Of a stretch of DNA of 64,000 bases, positions 7,522-17,017 are shown in pieces. A program made the translations under genes and the position numbers. A model generated the notes under the pieces. It was not told the origin of the DNA. It searched no databases and saw only the letters and a list, made by a program, of their open reading frames with translations. Each line of letters starts with the position of its first letter. Within the stretch, counting starts at the first letter, position 1. Source of the DNA: Lysobacteraceae bacterium (GTDB taxonomy: Bacteria > Pseudomonadota > Gammaproteobacteria > Xanthomonadales > Rhodanobacteraceae); NCBI GenBank assembly GCA_028870665.1, contig JAGWPB010000006.1:1-64000 (forward strand), given 5' to 3'.

Positions 7522-8646
7522 ATGCACCTGCTCGACACCACCCTGTTCCACGCGCCGCACAGCGGCGGCGTGAAGCGCTATCTCGGCGAGAAGCGCCGCC
7601 ACTGCACCGTGCGCGGCGTGCGCCACACCCTGCTGATTCCGGGCCCGTGCGATGCGACCTGCGACGCGACCATCACCGTCGCCAGCCCGGCGCTTCCGTT
7701 CGGCGCCGGCTACCGGCTGCCGCTGCGCCTGGGTGCCTGGCAGCGCGCGATCGAGGCCGCGGCGCCCGACGCGATCGAGGTCGCGGATCCCTATTCCCCG
7801 GCCTGGGCGGCACTGCGCGCCGCGGACCGGATGGGCATCCCGGTGGTGGCGTTCGCGCATTCGGATCTGTCTCGGCTGCTGGCGCGCCGCTGCGGGCGCG
7901 CGACGGCGGCGCTCGCCGATGCCTACCTGCGCCGGCTCTACGCACGCTTCGACGCGGTGTGGGCACCGAGCCGGGTGATCGCGCGACGGCTCGAACGGGC
8001 CGGCGTGGCCCGGGTCGCGGTGCAGCCGCTGGGCGTCGATCCGCGGATCTTTCATCCGGACCGGCGCGATCCGGCGCTGCGCGCCGAACTCGGACTGCCG
8101 GCATCCACCCGGCTGCTGATCTTCGCCGGCCGCCTGGCCGCGGAAAAGCGCATCCCGCTGCTGCGCGCCGCGGTGCAGCGGCTGGGCGCGCCCTATCACC
8201 TGCTGCTGGTCGGCGGCGACACGGCGCGACGCCTGGATGCGCGCACGACACGGCTGCCCTACCAGCACGACGGCACGGCCCTGGCACGGCTGCTGGCCAG
8301 CGCCGACGTGCTGGTGCACGCCGGCGAACACGAGACCTTCGGCATCGTGATCGTCGAGGCGATGGCCTGCGGACGTCCGGTGGTCGGCGTCGCCGCCGGC
8401 GCCATCCCGGAACTGGTGGATGCGCGGGTCGGCGCATTGGCCACGCCCGGCGACGCCGCGGCCATCGCGGCGGCGATCGACGACGTCTACGCGCGCGGTC
8501 TCGAGGCGCTCGGTGCCGCGGCGCGGGCACGGGTCGAGCGCGACTATGCCTGGGCGCGCACGCTCGATCGCCAACTCGAGGCCTATGCGCGACTGCTGCG
8601 GCGACCCCTGGCGATGCCGGCGTCGGCGCTCACGGAGACCGGCTGA
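7522..8646 (+). CDS. GT4-family glycosyltransferase
   Basis: A 374-residue GT-B glycosyltransferase. The start at 7522 gives MHLLDTTLFHAPHSGGVKRYL, the usual GSGGVKRY-type acceptor-side loop. The second Rossmann half contains LIFAGRLAAEKRIPLLRA, the donor-sugar site with E/K, and the ETFGIVIVEAMACGRPVV block with the E-x7-E motif typical of GT4 retaining enzymes. No signal peptide is present, so it acts in the cytoplasm, probably on a lipid-linked acceptor. The stop overlaps the start of the next gene (TGATG), so the three genes to 10414 form a tight operon for an envelope glycan or glycolipid. Substrate cannot be read from sequence. Confidence 0.88.
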   Translation: MHLLDTTLFHAPHSGGVKRYLGEKRRHCTVRGVRHTLLIPGPCDATCDATITVASPALPFGAGYRLPLRLGAWQRAIEAAAPDAIEVADPYSPAWAALRAADRMGIPVVAFAHSDLSRLLARRCGRATAALADAYLRRLYARFDAVWAPSRVIARRLERAGVARVAVQPLGVDPRIFHPDRRDPALRAELGLPASTRLLIFAGRLAAEKRIPLLRAAVQRLGAPYHLLLVGGDTARRLDARTTRLPYQHDGTALARLLASADVLVHAGEHETFGIVIVEAMACGRPVVGVAAGAIPELVDARVGALATPGDAAAIAAAIDDVYARGLEALGAAARARVERDYAWARTLDRQLEAYARLLRRPLAMPASALTETG

Positions 8647-9401
8647 TGCGGACCCTTTGCATCGCCCTGCACGACGTGGCGCCAGCCACCTGGCCGCAGT
8701 GCGAGGCGTTGCTGGCATTCCTCGATGGCCTCGGCGCGGCACCGCTCACCTTGCTGGCCGTGCCGGATTTCCACGGCCGCGGCGGCTTCGAGGCGGCGCC
8801 GGCGATCACCGCCGCGCTGCGCGCGCGTCAGGCGCGCGGCGACGCGATCGCGCTGCACGGGCTGCGCCACCGTGACGAGAACGCGCCGCCGCGCACCCCG
8901 GTCGACTGGCTGCGCCGGCGCGTGCTGACCGCCGGCGAGGGCGAGTTCGCGGCGCTCGCTGCCGACGCCGCCGCGCGCCGTATCCGCGAAGGCCGCGAGC
9001 GCCTGGGTCGGCTCGGTTTCGCGATCGACGGTTGCGTGCCGCCGGCGTGGTTGGCCAGCGCCGGGACGCGGGTCGCACTGCGCCGCAGCGGCCTGCGCTG
9101 GGCCTCCAGTCATGCGGCGCTGCATGACCTCGTCGAGGATCGCCGCCTGCCCGCACCCTGCCTGACGGCCTCGCCGCGTTCGGCGTGGCGGCGCGGACTC
9201 AGTCGCGCCTGGTTGCGCGGCCTGCTGCGCGCGACACGCCGGACGCCGCTGCTGCGCGTCGGCCTGCATCCGGATGACGTCCTGCATCCGGCGCTGCTGG
9301 CGGTCTGGAGCGCGGTACTGCAGGAACTGCTGGCTACCCGGGCGCCGCTGACCAAATCGCAGGCCGTGGCCGCCGCATGCGTCGCCGCACCGGCCCGCTG
9401 A
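8646..9401 (+). CDS. DUF2334 polysaccharide-deacetylase-like protein
   Basis: A 251-residue protein of the DUF2334 branch of the NodB-like deacetylase superfamily. The opening ALHDVAPATW carries the first metal-binding HD, and IALHGLRHRDE supplies the H-x3-H pair, so a metal-dependent hydrolase site is plausible. It lacks a signal peptide. The start overlaps the glycosyltransferase stop by one base, and its end overlaps the next gene by 25 bp, which implies translational coupling. Together with the GT4 enzyme and the flippase-like membrane protein it probably builds or trims a surface sugar. N-deacetylation of a hexosamine is the likely reaction, but that is inference. Confidence 0.82.
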   Translation: MRTLCIALHDVAPATWPQCEALLAFLDGLGAAPLTLLAVPDFHGRGGFEAAPAITAALRARQARGDAIALHGLRHRDENAPPRTPVDWLRRRVLTAGEGEFAALAADAAARRIREGRERLGRLGFAIDGCVPPAWLASAGTRVALRRSGLRWASSHAALHDLVEDRRLPAPCLTASPRSAWRRGLSRAWLRGLLRATRRTPLLRVGLHPDDVLHPALLAVWSAVLQELLATRAPLTKSQAVAAACVAAPAR

Positions 9402-10414
9402 TCGCACTCGCGCTGGTGGCCGCCTGCACGCTGCCGCTGGCCGTCGGCGGGCGTGCAGCGCTGGTGCAGGTTTTGCGCTTCGCCCCGATCGACGCGGCCG
9501 CGCTGTTCGCACTGGCCGCCATCGCGGCATTGGCGCGCGCGCTGAAACAGTGCCTGCTGCTGCACCGCCTGGGGCTGCGTCTCGGGATCGCGCCCAGCCT
9601 GGCGGTATCGCTGGCGACGGAGGCGGCCTTTGCGTTGACGCCGGCCGGTGCCGGCGGCTATCCGGCCAGCGTCTGGCTGCTGCGACGCACCGGCGCGCGC
9701 CTGCCGACGGCGATCGCGACGACCGCCGCCGACCCGCTGCTCGACGGCGTGTTCTTCGCCATCGCCCTGCCGCTGGCGGCACTGTCTGCCGTCGACAGCA
9801 GCGCGCCGACGGTGCTGCGCGAACTGGCACTGGCGACCGCGATCGCCCTGGCCATGGTTGCGGCACTGGCCACGCTGGCGTGGCGTCCGCTGCGGCGACT
9901 GGCGTTGCGCCTGCTGCCGCGACTGTGGCGCCTGTCGCCGCTGGCGCGGCGGCGCCGCGCGCTGACAGCGACAACGGTCAGGTTGCGCCGCGCGCTGCGC
10001 CGGCTGCGGCGCGGCGGCTTGCTGTTTCTGCTGCTCGCGCTGGCACTGACCACGGCGCAATGGTGCGCGCGCTACGCCATCCTGTGGCTGATCCTCGATC
10101 GCCTCGGCGCACCGTTGCCGTTCGCGCTGGTGCTGCTGCTGCAGGCGCTGGTGCTGCACGCCGCACAGTGGACCGGAAGCCCTGCCGGCGCCGGCGGCGC
10201 CGATCTCGGGCTGGGGCTGGCGCTGGCGCCGCTGCTGCCGGCGCCAAAGCTGGCCGCCGCGCTGCTGCTGTGGCGGCTGGGTACGCTGGTGCTGCCGGTC
10301 GCCGCGGGCGCGCTGGCGCTGCTGGCACTGGGCCTGCACCGCGCTGCGCCGACCGCCGCCGCGACGCGCGACGTCGGCAGCCGCGAGATCCTTCGGTCTT
10401 CGACCTCGGGATGA
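9377..10414 (+). CDS. YbhN/UPF0104-family integral membrane protein (flippase-like)
   Basis: A 345-residue polytopic membrane protein with about eight hydrophobic segments, of the lysylphosphatidylglycerol-synthase transmembrane/UPF0104 fold. The ALTPAGAGGYPASVW and GSPAGAGGADLGLG stretches match the conserved Pro/Gly-rich family loops. Such proteins often sit beside glycosyltransferases and are thought to move lipid-linked sugars or polyprenyl lipids. It is the third gene of the overlapping unit. Its last dozen residues (SREILRSSTSG) are encoded by the left arm of a REP-like inverted repeat, so the native C-terminus has probably been replaced by the repeat. Confidence 0.82.
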   Translation: MRRRTGPLIALALVAACTLPLAVGGRAALVQVLRFAPIDAAALFALAAIAALARALKQCLLLHRLGLRLGIAPSLAVSLATEAAFALTPAGAGGYPASVWLLRRTGARLPTAIATTAADPLLDGVFFAIALPLAALSAVDSSAPTVLRELALATAIALAMVAALATLAWRPLRRLALRLLPRLWRLSPLARRRRALTATTVRLRRALRRLRRGGLLFLLLALALTTAQWCARYAILWLILDRLGAPLPFALVLLLQALVLHAAQWTGSPAGAGGADLGLGLALAPLLPAPKLAAALLLWRLGTLVLPVAAGALALLALGLHRAAPTAAATRDVGSREILRSSTSG

Positions 10415-10449
10415 CACCTTCGGTGTCACCCTGAGCGCAGCGAAGGGTC
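10387..10449. repeat. REP-like inverted repeat overlapping the 3' end of the flippase-like gene
   Basis: Outer arms GATCCTTCG (10387-10395) and CGAAGGGTC (10441-10449) pair with one mismatch. Inner arms CTCGGGATGACACC and GGTGTCACCCTGAG pair around a three-base loop at 10419-10421. The whole forms a long imperfect hairpin. It contains the stop codon of the upstream gene, and its sub-blocks recur near 7266 and 7343. It may also end transcription. Confidence 0.7.
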
Positions 10450-10511
10450 CGTGATGCAGGCAACGAAGTCGCCGCACGCGAGCAAACCGCTGACCGGTCA
10501 CGATCGCCGCG

Positions 10512-10540
10512 AAAAAAAGGCCGCGACTTGCGCCGCGGCC
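10512..10540 (-). terminator. Rho-independent terminator of the Cyc2-like gene
   Basis: On the minus strand a GGCCGCG stem closes with CGCGGCC across an eight-base loop and is followed by seven T residues. It lies 30 bp past the stop of the Cyc2-like gene, so that gene forms a single-gene transcript. Confidence 0.85.
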
Positions 10541-10569
10541 CGGGTACCACACCGAAACTCACGCGTTGC

Positions 10570-11940
10570 TCAGAACGCCGTCCACAGATACAGGTAGGTC
10601 GTGTTGTTGTCGCTGGCGTTGCGGCCGGTGCCGTCGTAGTTGTTCTTGGCGCCGTCGTACTTGGTGTAGAAGGTGTATTGCAGGCCGACGCGCAGGTTGA
10701 TCCACGGCTGGTCGAACGAGGTCGCCTTGCCGAATGGATTCCAGTTCAGCTCGACGATGCCGCCGTTGGTATCGGGCGAACCGTTGACGCTGCCGTAGAG
10801 CAGGGCATCCGCGGTTCCGGTGTTGCGGAACATGCCCAGCGTGGCGCCCCAGGTGTTTTCGTACCAGTAGGCGCCATTGAGGTTGAGCGCGTTGACACTG
10901 TTGCCGAGGTTGGAGGAGCCGCCGCTGGCGTAGGTCGCATACAGCCGCTGCTGCTCGTGGATGTACGAGGCATTGGCGGTGAAGATGTGCTTGCCGGTTC
11001 CGAGGAACTGGTAGCTGCCGTCCACGCCGAAATCGCGGAAGTTGTCGGTCGGGCCGGGCATCGCGAACGGATTGCCGTTGACGTCGGTGCCGGGCAGTCC
11101 GCGATGGACATTGAAGAATGTCGTGCCGATCTCGAAGTCACCGCCCCTCACCGTCGAGGTGTAGGCCAGGCGGGCATACGGCGCAAGGCCGCTGATGCGT
11201 CCGCCGTAACCGATGTTGATGTCGTTGAGGAAGCCCGGCGACAGCGTGCGATAACCGCCGCCCTCGACATACCAGTGGTTGTCGATCAGCGAATAGGCGG
11301 TGACACCGATCACCTGCTGGCCGAAGCCGCCGTACAGCACCGGCGTGGCCGGCGGGCCGTAGGCGAGATTCGAGCTCATGTACGGGTACTGCCAGGCCGG
11401 CGCGGTGTTGAACACGTCCGACACGGTCGGATTGTTGTTGGCTGAAATGCCCCACATCAGCGTGTGCCCGTTCCACATCGTGGTCCGCGCGTAGCGCACG
11501 TCGGTGTTGTCCCAGCCGAGCAGGCCGCCATTCTCCGAATAGGTGGCCTGGCCCAGTACGCCCAGGTGATCACTGAGGCGACCGGCGAGGAAGATCGACG
11601 CCTGCTGCATCTCGAGGTTGTTGTTGTTGTGGAAGCCGTTGGCGGGCGGCGAGGGCTGGCTGGTGGCGGTGTGGGTGTAGGACTCCACCAGCATCACCGA
11701 CAACGGCAGGTTCGACTGGTTGCCCGCCTTCATGGTGTAGCCGCCGAGCTTGAACAGGCGGCCGAAAGGGGTGAGCTGCGGGCCGAAGCCGCCGATGTGG
11801 CAGGCCGCGCAAGGCTGATGAGTCTGGCGCGCGAACGCCGGGACCGCGGATGCCGTCGGCATGTAGCCCGCCGCCGCCAGGAATGCGATCGCCAGCGCCG
11901 CTCGCAGCGCCGGGGATCGGGACAACCATCGCGTGAACAT
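10570..11940 (-). CDS. Cyc2-like outer-membrane monoheme cytochrome fused to a porin barrel
   Basis: A 456-residue protein with a signal peptide (about residues 1-32) and one c-type heme motif, C44-A-A-C47-H48. The region AVPAFARQTHQPCAACH followed by PQLTPFGRLFKLGGY matches the AxPxFARQTxxxCxxCH and FGRxFKLxGY pattern described for Cyc2 Fe(II) oxidases. The remaining 390 residues alternate aromatic and polar strands (WYVEGGGYR, PYARLAYTS, INLRVGLQYTFYT) and end in an aromatic (LYLWTAF), as expected of an outer-membrane barrel. Cyc2 proteins pass electrons from extracellular iron into the periplasm. Related proteins of unproven function share the motif, so iron oxidation is likely but not certain. 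An AGGAGGTG ribosome site decides the start. The gene has its own terminator and an FNR box upstream. Confidence 0.82.
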   Translation of the reverse strand: MFTRWLSRSPALRAALAIAFLAAAGYMPTASAVPAFARQTHQPCAACHIGGFGPQLTPFGRLFKLGGYTMKAGNQSNLPLSVMLVESYTHTATSQPSPPANGFHNNNNLEMQQASIFLAGRLSDHLGVLGQATYSENGGLLGWDNTDVRYARTTMWNGHTLMWGISANNNPTVSDVFNTAPAWQYPYMSSNLAYGPPATPVLYGGFGQQVIGVTAYSLIDNHWYVEGGGYRTLSPGFLNDINIGYGGRISGLAPYARLAYTSTVRGGDFEIGTTFFNVHRGLPGTDVNGNPFAMPGPTDNFRDFGVDGSYQFLGTGKHIFTANASYIHEQQRLYATYASGGSSNLGNSVNALNLNGAYWYENTWGATLGMFRNTGTADALLYGSVNGSPDTNGGIVELNWNPFGKATSFDQPWINLRVGLQYTFYTKYDGAKNNYDGTGRNASDNNTTYLYLWTAF

Positions 11941-12028
11941 GAGACACCTCCTGTTTTTCTGAAACCTGCTTGACCTGTGGCCACGATGCCTGCTGCTTGC
12001 AGAACGGGCCAACGAAACTTTCACGGTT

Positions 12029-12045
12029 AACGATACGTTATCGTT
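12029..12045. promoter_or_regulatory. 17-bp inverted repeat in the Cyc2-like promoter
   Basis: AACGATA-CGT-TATCGTT is a perfect 7-bp inverted repeat. It sits between the FNR box and the start codon, and its minus-strand TATCGT would fall near the expected -10 position of a class II FNR promoter. It may be an operator for a second regulator. No family is assigned. Confidence 0.5.
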
Positions 12046-12056
12046 CCGGGCGCCCC

Positions 12057-12070
12057 TTGATTCCGATCAA
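12057..12070. promoter_or_regulatory. Perfect FNR/Anr box upstream of the Cyc2-like gene
   Basis: TTGATTCCGATCAA fits TTGAT-N4-ATCAA at all ten defined positions. The centre is about 124 bp before the ATG at 11940, practically the same distance as the box before the DsrE-like gene. glnA lies on the far side and points toward this region, so the site can serve only the Cyc2-like gene. Confidence 0.75.
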
Positions 12071-12171
12071 GCCGGCGACCCGCGCCTGCTTACGATTCGT
12101 AGGAATGCGCGCGGCGCGCTGTCGCAGGCCGGGACTGATCCTCGCGCAGCCGAATCGACCCCGACAACGAC

Positions 12172-12195
12172 GAAGGCCCCGTCACCGGGGCCTTC
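12172..12195 (-). terminator. glnA: Stem-loop downstream of glnA
   Basis: A 10-bp perfect stem (GAAGGCCCCG / CGGGGCCTTC) with a TCAC loop lies about 28 bp past the glnA stop. The following minus-strand bases are only weakly T-rich, so it is a probable but not textbook terminator. It also separates glnA from the promoter of the Cyc2-like gene. Confidence 0.65.
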
Positions 12196-12223
12196 GTGCG
12201 CGCTTGCGGTCGTGCAGACTGGC

Positions 12224-13633
<1,410 letters not shown>

Positions 13634-13878
13634 GGAACGCTCCAGATGGGGTAAGGGGTGCTCTGACGAGGCAAGGGCCGTGCCAGCGGACTTCGGATGC
13701 GCGGAATCAAGCCGTGGGCCGCCGGCGGGCGGGGGCACCCGCCGCGATTTGATTCAAGATGGTGCGCCCCGACGGGATTTTGCACCAAGGAGGTCATCGC
13801 GGCGACCGTTGCGCCGCCCGTCCTCGCCCACCCGCTGCAACCGCGCCAGCCGAATCGCGCGGCCGGCGCACGCCGCGC

Positions 13879-14265
13879 TCAGTCATCGGCATCGGCGCGG
13901 CGCAGCCAGTGCAGATGGACGCCCTGGGTCACTTCATCGGCGCGGGTACCGGGACGGCTTTGCATGACCACGCCCCAAAGCGGCGCTCCGGACTCGCCGC
14001 TCGGCCGGTCGATGCGAACATGCTCGCCCGCCGGCAGCGGGAAATCCGTCTGCAGGACGATCGTGTCCGCGTGCAGGTCCAGCAGCCTGGCGGGCCGGGG
14101 GGCGCCGGTACTCCAGCGCAGATGGATCCGCACATCCTGCGGCGTGAAGTTGCGGCGCTTGTCCAGCTGCCAGCTTTCGGTCTTGCGCAGCAGCGACTGC
14201 AGCTCGGGATCGCTCCAGTCGACCTTGACGGGCTTCTGCTCCGGAAAGTCTCTATCGCGTGCCAT
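13879..14265 (-). CDS. Small PilZ-like protein, hypothetical
   Basis: A 128-residue soluble protein. The start at 14265 is chosen because it follows a GGGAGG-type ribosome site and the upstream frame is low-complexity Arg/Pro. The second half (about residues 45-120) has alternating beta-strand character: ARLLDLHADTIVLQTDFPLP, GEHVRIDRP, LWGVVMQSRP, GVHLHW. This resembles a PilZ-type barrel, but the canonical RxxxR and (D/N)xSxxG c-di-GMP motifs are not evident. It is separated from glnA by about 245 bp. Function unknown. Confidence 0.65.
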   Translation of the reverse strand: MARDRDFPEQKPVKVDWSDPELQSLLRKTESWQLDKRRNFTPQDVRIHLRWSTGAPRPARLLDLHADTIVLQTDFPLPAGEHVRIDRPSGESGAPLWGVVMQSRPGTRADEVTQGVHLHWLRRADADD

Positions 14266-14589
14266 GGAGGATGTCCTCCCGATCAACGTCCGCGACGGCC
14301 CTCCGGATGGCCGCGGCCCTCGCGCTCCGCCGGATCGCCTGCCAGAGGCCGGCAGCGATGGCGGCGCGGGTACGGACCGGGGACACGAGCACGGAGGCCT
14401 CCTGCACCGCGGCGTGCCGGTCGCGACCCGCACCCGATCGTGAGAGGCTGCGATCCGGCATGCACGAGCGGTTCATCGGTTGGCCCATGCGGACCCGTGG
14501 GCCGCCAGGGCCAGCTTACTCCTGATCCGCAAGACCGCTGCAGGTGCCGAGTCGCTTACCATCGGGGCATCGTCCGCGAGGGGTCGCCC

Positions 14590-15438
14590 ATGACGCTGTT
14601 CAACATCCTGCTGATCGCGCTGCTGCAGGGACTGACCGAGTTGTTCCCGGTCAGCAGTCTCGGCCATGCCGTGGTGCTTCCGGCACTGCTGCATCTGGGC
14701 ATCGATCAGCACGCGCCCGGCTTCCTGCCGTTCCTGGTGGTGCTGCACGTGGGCACGCTGGCGGCCTTGCTGCTGTATTTCTGGCGCGAATGGCTGGGCA
14801 TCGCCTGGGGCCTGGTGCGCGGCCCGCGCGCGGACGATGCCGAAAACTATCGCCGGCTCGCCGGCCTGCTGGTGCTGGGCACGCTGCCGGCGATCGCCGT
14901 CGGCTTCGTGCTGGAAAAACCGCTGCGCGTGCTGTTCGGCGATCCGTGGGTGGCGGCGCTGTTCCTGATCGTCAACGGCGGCCTGCTGCTGGTCGGCGAG
15001 CGGCTGCGCCGGCGCGGTACGGCGACAGCGTCCGGCGAGCGCCTGGACGGCCTGCGCTGGCGCGATGCGCTGGTCATCGGCCTCTGGCAGTGCCTGGCCT
15101 TCATTCCCGGCCTGTCGCGGTCGGGCGCGACGATGGTCGGCGGACTGCGGCTGGGGCTGAATCATGCGCAAGCCGCGCGGTTCTCGTTCCTGCTCGGCGC
15201 GCCGGTGATCACCGGCGCCGCGGTGCTGGAGATTCCCAAGCTGCTGCACGCGCACGGCGCAGCGCAGGCCGCGCCGCTGGGGCTGATCCTGCTGGCCGGC
15301 GCCGTGGCGGGCGCGGCGGCGTTCCTCAGCACCGCGTTCCTGATGCGCTACTTTCGCCGCCACGAGACCGCGGCGCTGAATCCCTTCGCGTACTACTGCA
15401 TCGCGCTGGGCGCGCTGGCGCTGGTCTTGCTGCATTGA
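14590..15438 (+). CDS. UppP/BacA-family undecaprenyl-diphosphatase, variant motif
   Basis: A 282-residue membrane protein of the UppP (BacA) family, which dephosphorylates undecaprenyl diphosphate for recycling of the cell-wall carrier lipid. Motif 1 here reads LQGLTELFPVSSLGH, so the first of the two usual glutamates (E17 in E. coli) is Gln, while the second Glu, the Ser and the His remain. Motif 2, PGLSRSGAT, keeps the arginine. A second paralogue with the standard motif lies 1.6 kb downstream. This copy may act on a different polyprenyl or lipid diphosphate. Confidence 0.85.
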   Translation: MTLFNILLIALLQGLTELFPVSSLGHAVVLPALLHLGIDQHAPGFLPFLVVLHVGTLAALLLYFWREWLGIAWGLVRGPRADDAENYRRLAGLLVLGTLPAIAVGFVLEKPLRVLFGDPWVAALFLIVNGGLLLVGERLRRRGTATASGERLDGLRWRDALVIGLWQCLAFIPGLSRSGATMVGGLRLGLNHAQAARFSFLLGAPVITGAAVLEIPKLLHAHGAAQAAPLGLILLAGAVAGAAAFLSTAFLMRYFRRHETAALNPFAYYCIALGALALVLLH

Positions 15439-15600
15439 GCGGCAGCACGGGCGCCCGGCACGACCGGCCTCGCGCAGGCCTGCCCGAGTCGGGCTGAGAA
15501 GCGCAGCCCAGCCTGCGCCCCGACAAGCCTGACAGCGACCGGCGATTCAGCTTTTGTCAGCCGCGTCGCGCGAGCACCGCGGCCTCGACCTGGAACATTC

Positions 15601-16947
15601 ATGCACCGGTTTCGACAAACGCTCGCTTGCCTGTTGCTCAGCCTCGTCAGCGCCGCGAGCCTGCCCGCGCGCGCCGCCGATACCGCCGCACCACCGCTGT
15701 TCATGCCGCAACTGCTGGGCGCGCAGATGACCTACGCAGGCCAGGACCTCGGCCCGCTGCGCTCACCGTATGCGGGGCCGCTCAGCCTGCGCGCGGGCGG
15801 CGACAAGGCGGTCACGCGCACCTACGGCGTGTATCTCGGCATGCGCCTGCCGGCGCATCTGGCCTTCTATCTCGACACCGAACTGTTCCGCGGGCGCGGC
15901 ATCAACGATGGCACCGGCCTGGCCGGCTACGTTAACGGCGACGCCGTGCGCGCCGGCACCGGCGGTCGGCAGATCCCCTACATCGCCCGCGCCTACCTCG
16001 ACTGGAACCTGCCGCTGGGCGACGCAACCACACCCACGGCTGCCGCGCAGGACCAGCTGCCGGGCGCGGTCGCCGCCGCGCGCGTCGAATTGAAACTCGG
16101 CCGGCTGTCGGTGGCCGACGACTTCGACAAGAACCGCTATGCCAACGACACCCGCCGCCAGTTCATGAACTGGGATTTCATCAACGCCGCGACCTACGAC
16201 TACGCCGCCGATACCCGCGGTTACAGCGACGGCTTCATCGCCGCGTGGGTGCAACCACGCTGGACACTGCGCTACGGGCTGTACCAGATGCCACTGCACG
16301 CCAATGGCCAGGCGCTGGAAGGTCCGCTTGGGCGCGCGCGCTCCGAGCAGGTGCAGCTGTCACTGCATCCGTTCGGCAGCGACGGCTTCGCCCTGCGCCT
16401 GCTGGCCTACCGCAACATCGCGCGCATGGGCCGCTACGCGCAGGCGCTGGCGCTGGCGGCAGCCACCGGCACCACGCCCGACATCGTCGCCAACGACCGC
16501 AACGGCCGCCGCAAGCACGGCTGGATGCTCAACGCCGAGCTGCCGCTGGCCGACGGCGGCGATACCGGCCTGTTCGCGCGGCTCGGCTGGAACGACGGCG
16601 TCACCGAGTCCTTCGCCTACACCGAGGCCGACCGTGCGTTGAGCGTCGGCGCACAGCTCTCGGGTGTGCACTGGCAGCGAACGCAGGACCGGATCGGCGT
16701 CGCGCTGGGCCTCGATGGCCTGTCGACGCTGCATCGCGCCTATCTCGCCGGCGGCGGCTGCGGCTTCATGCTCTGCGACGGCGCGCTGGACTATGGCCGC
16801 GAGCGCGTGATCGAGGCCTATTACCGCCTGCAGCTCGGACACTACCTGCAACTCAGCCCCGACCTGCAGTGGATCGCCAACCCCGGCTACAACCGCGCGC
16901 GCGGTCCGGCGCGGGTGGTCGGTCTGCGCGCGCACCTGGAGCTGTGA
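15601..16947 (+). CDS. OprB-family carbohydrate-selective porin
   Basis: A 448-residue outer-membrane protein with a signal peptide (residues 1-25, ARA). Its body consists of amphipathic strands, and it contains the OprB-type blocks LGMRLPAHLAFYLDTELFRG, ARAYLDWNLPLG, KLGRLSVADDFDKNRYANDTR and NWDFINAATYDYAADTRGY. It ends HLEL rather than in an aromatic residue. OprB porins admit sugars and other small neutral solutes. It lies between two UppP paralogues on the same strand but spaced 160 bp from the first and about 70 bp from the second. A shared transcript is possible, but a functional link is not evident. Confidence 0.85.
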   Translation: MHRFRQTLACLLLSLVSAASLPARAADTAAPPLFMPQLLGAQMTYAGQDLGPLRSPYAGPLSLRAGGDKAVTRTYGVYLGMRLPAHLAFYLDTELFRGRGINDGTGLAGYVNGDAVRAGTGGRQIPYIARAYLDWNLPLGDATTPTAAAQDQLPGAVAAARVELKLGRLSVADDFDKNRYANDTRRQFMNWDFINAATYDYAADTRGYSDGFIAAWVQPRWTLRYGLYQMPLHANGQALEGPLGRARSEQVQLSLHPFGSDGFALRLLAYRNIARMGRYAQALALAAATGTTPDIVANDRNGRRKHGWMLNAELPLADGGDTGLFARLGWNDGVTESFAYTEADRALSVGAQLSGVHWQRTQDRIGVALGLDGLSTLHRAYLAGGGCGFMLCDGALDYGRERVIEAYYRLQLGHYLQLSPDLQWIANPGYNRARGPARVVGLRAHLEL

Positions 16948-17017
16948 CTCCCGGCCCGCCGTGGTGCCGCTTCAGCGGCGCGCTCGCGTACCCTTGCGAC
17001 ACTGACGCGACCGCGGA

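Noticed and set aside
13760-13787. NtrC site or sigma-54 promoter before glnA
   Set aside because: GGTGC and GCACC half-sites are present but in the orientation opposite to the canonical GCACC-N5-GGTGC, and no convincing -24/-12 pair was found.
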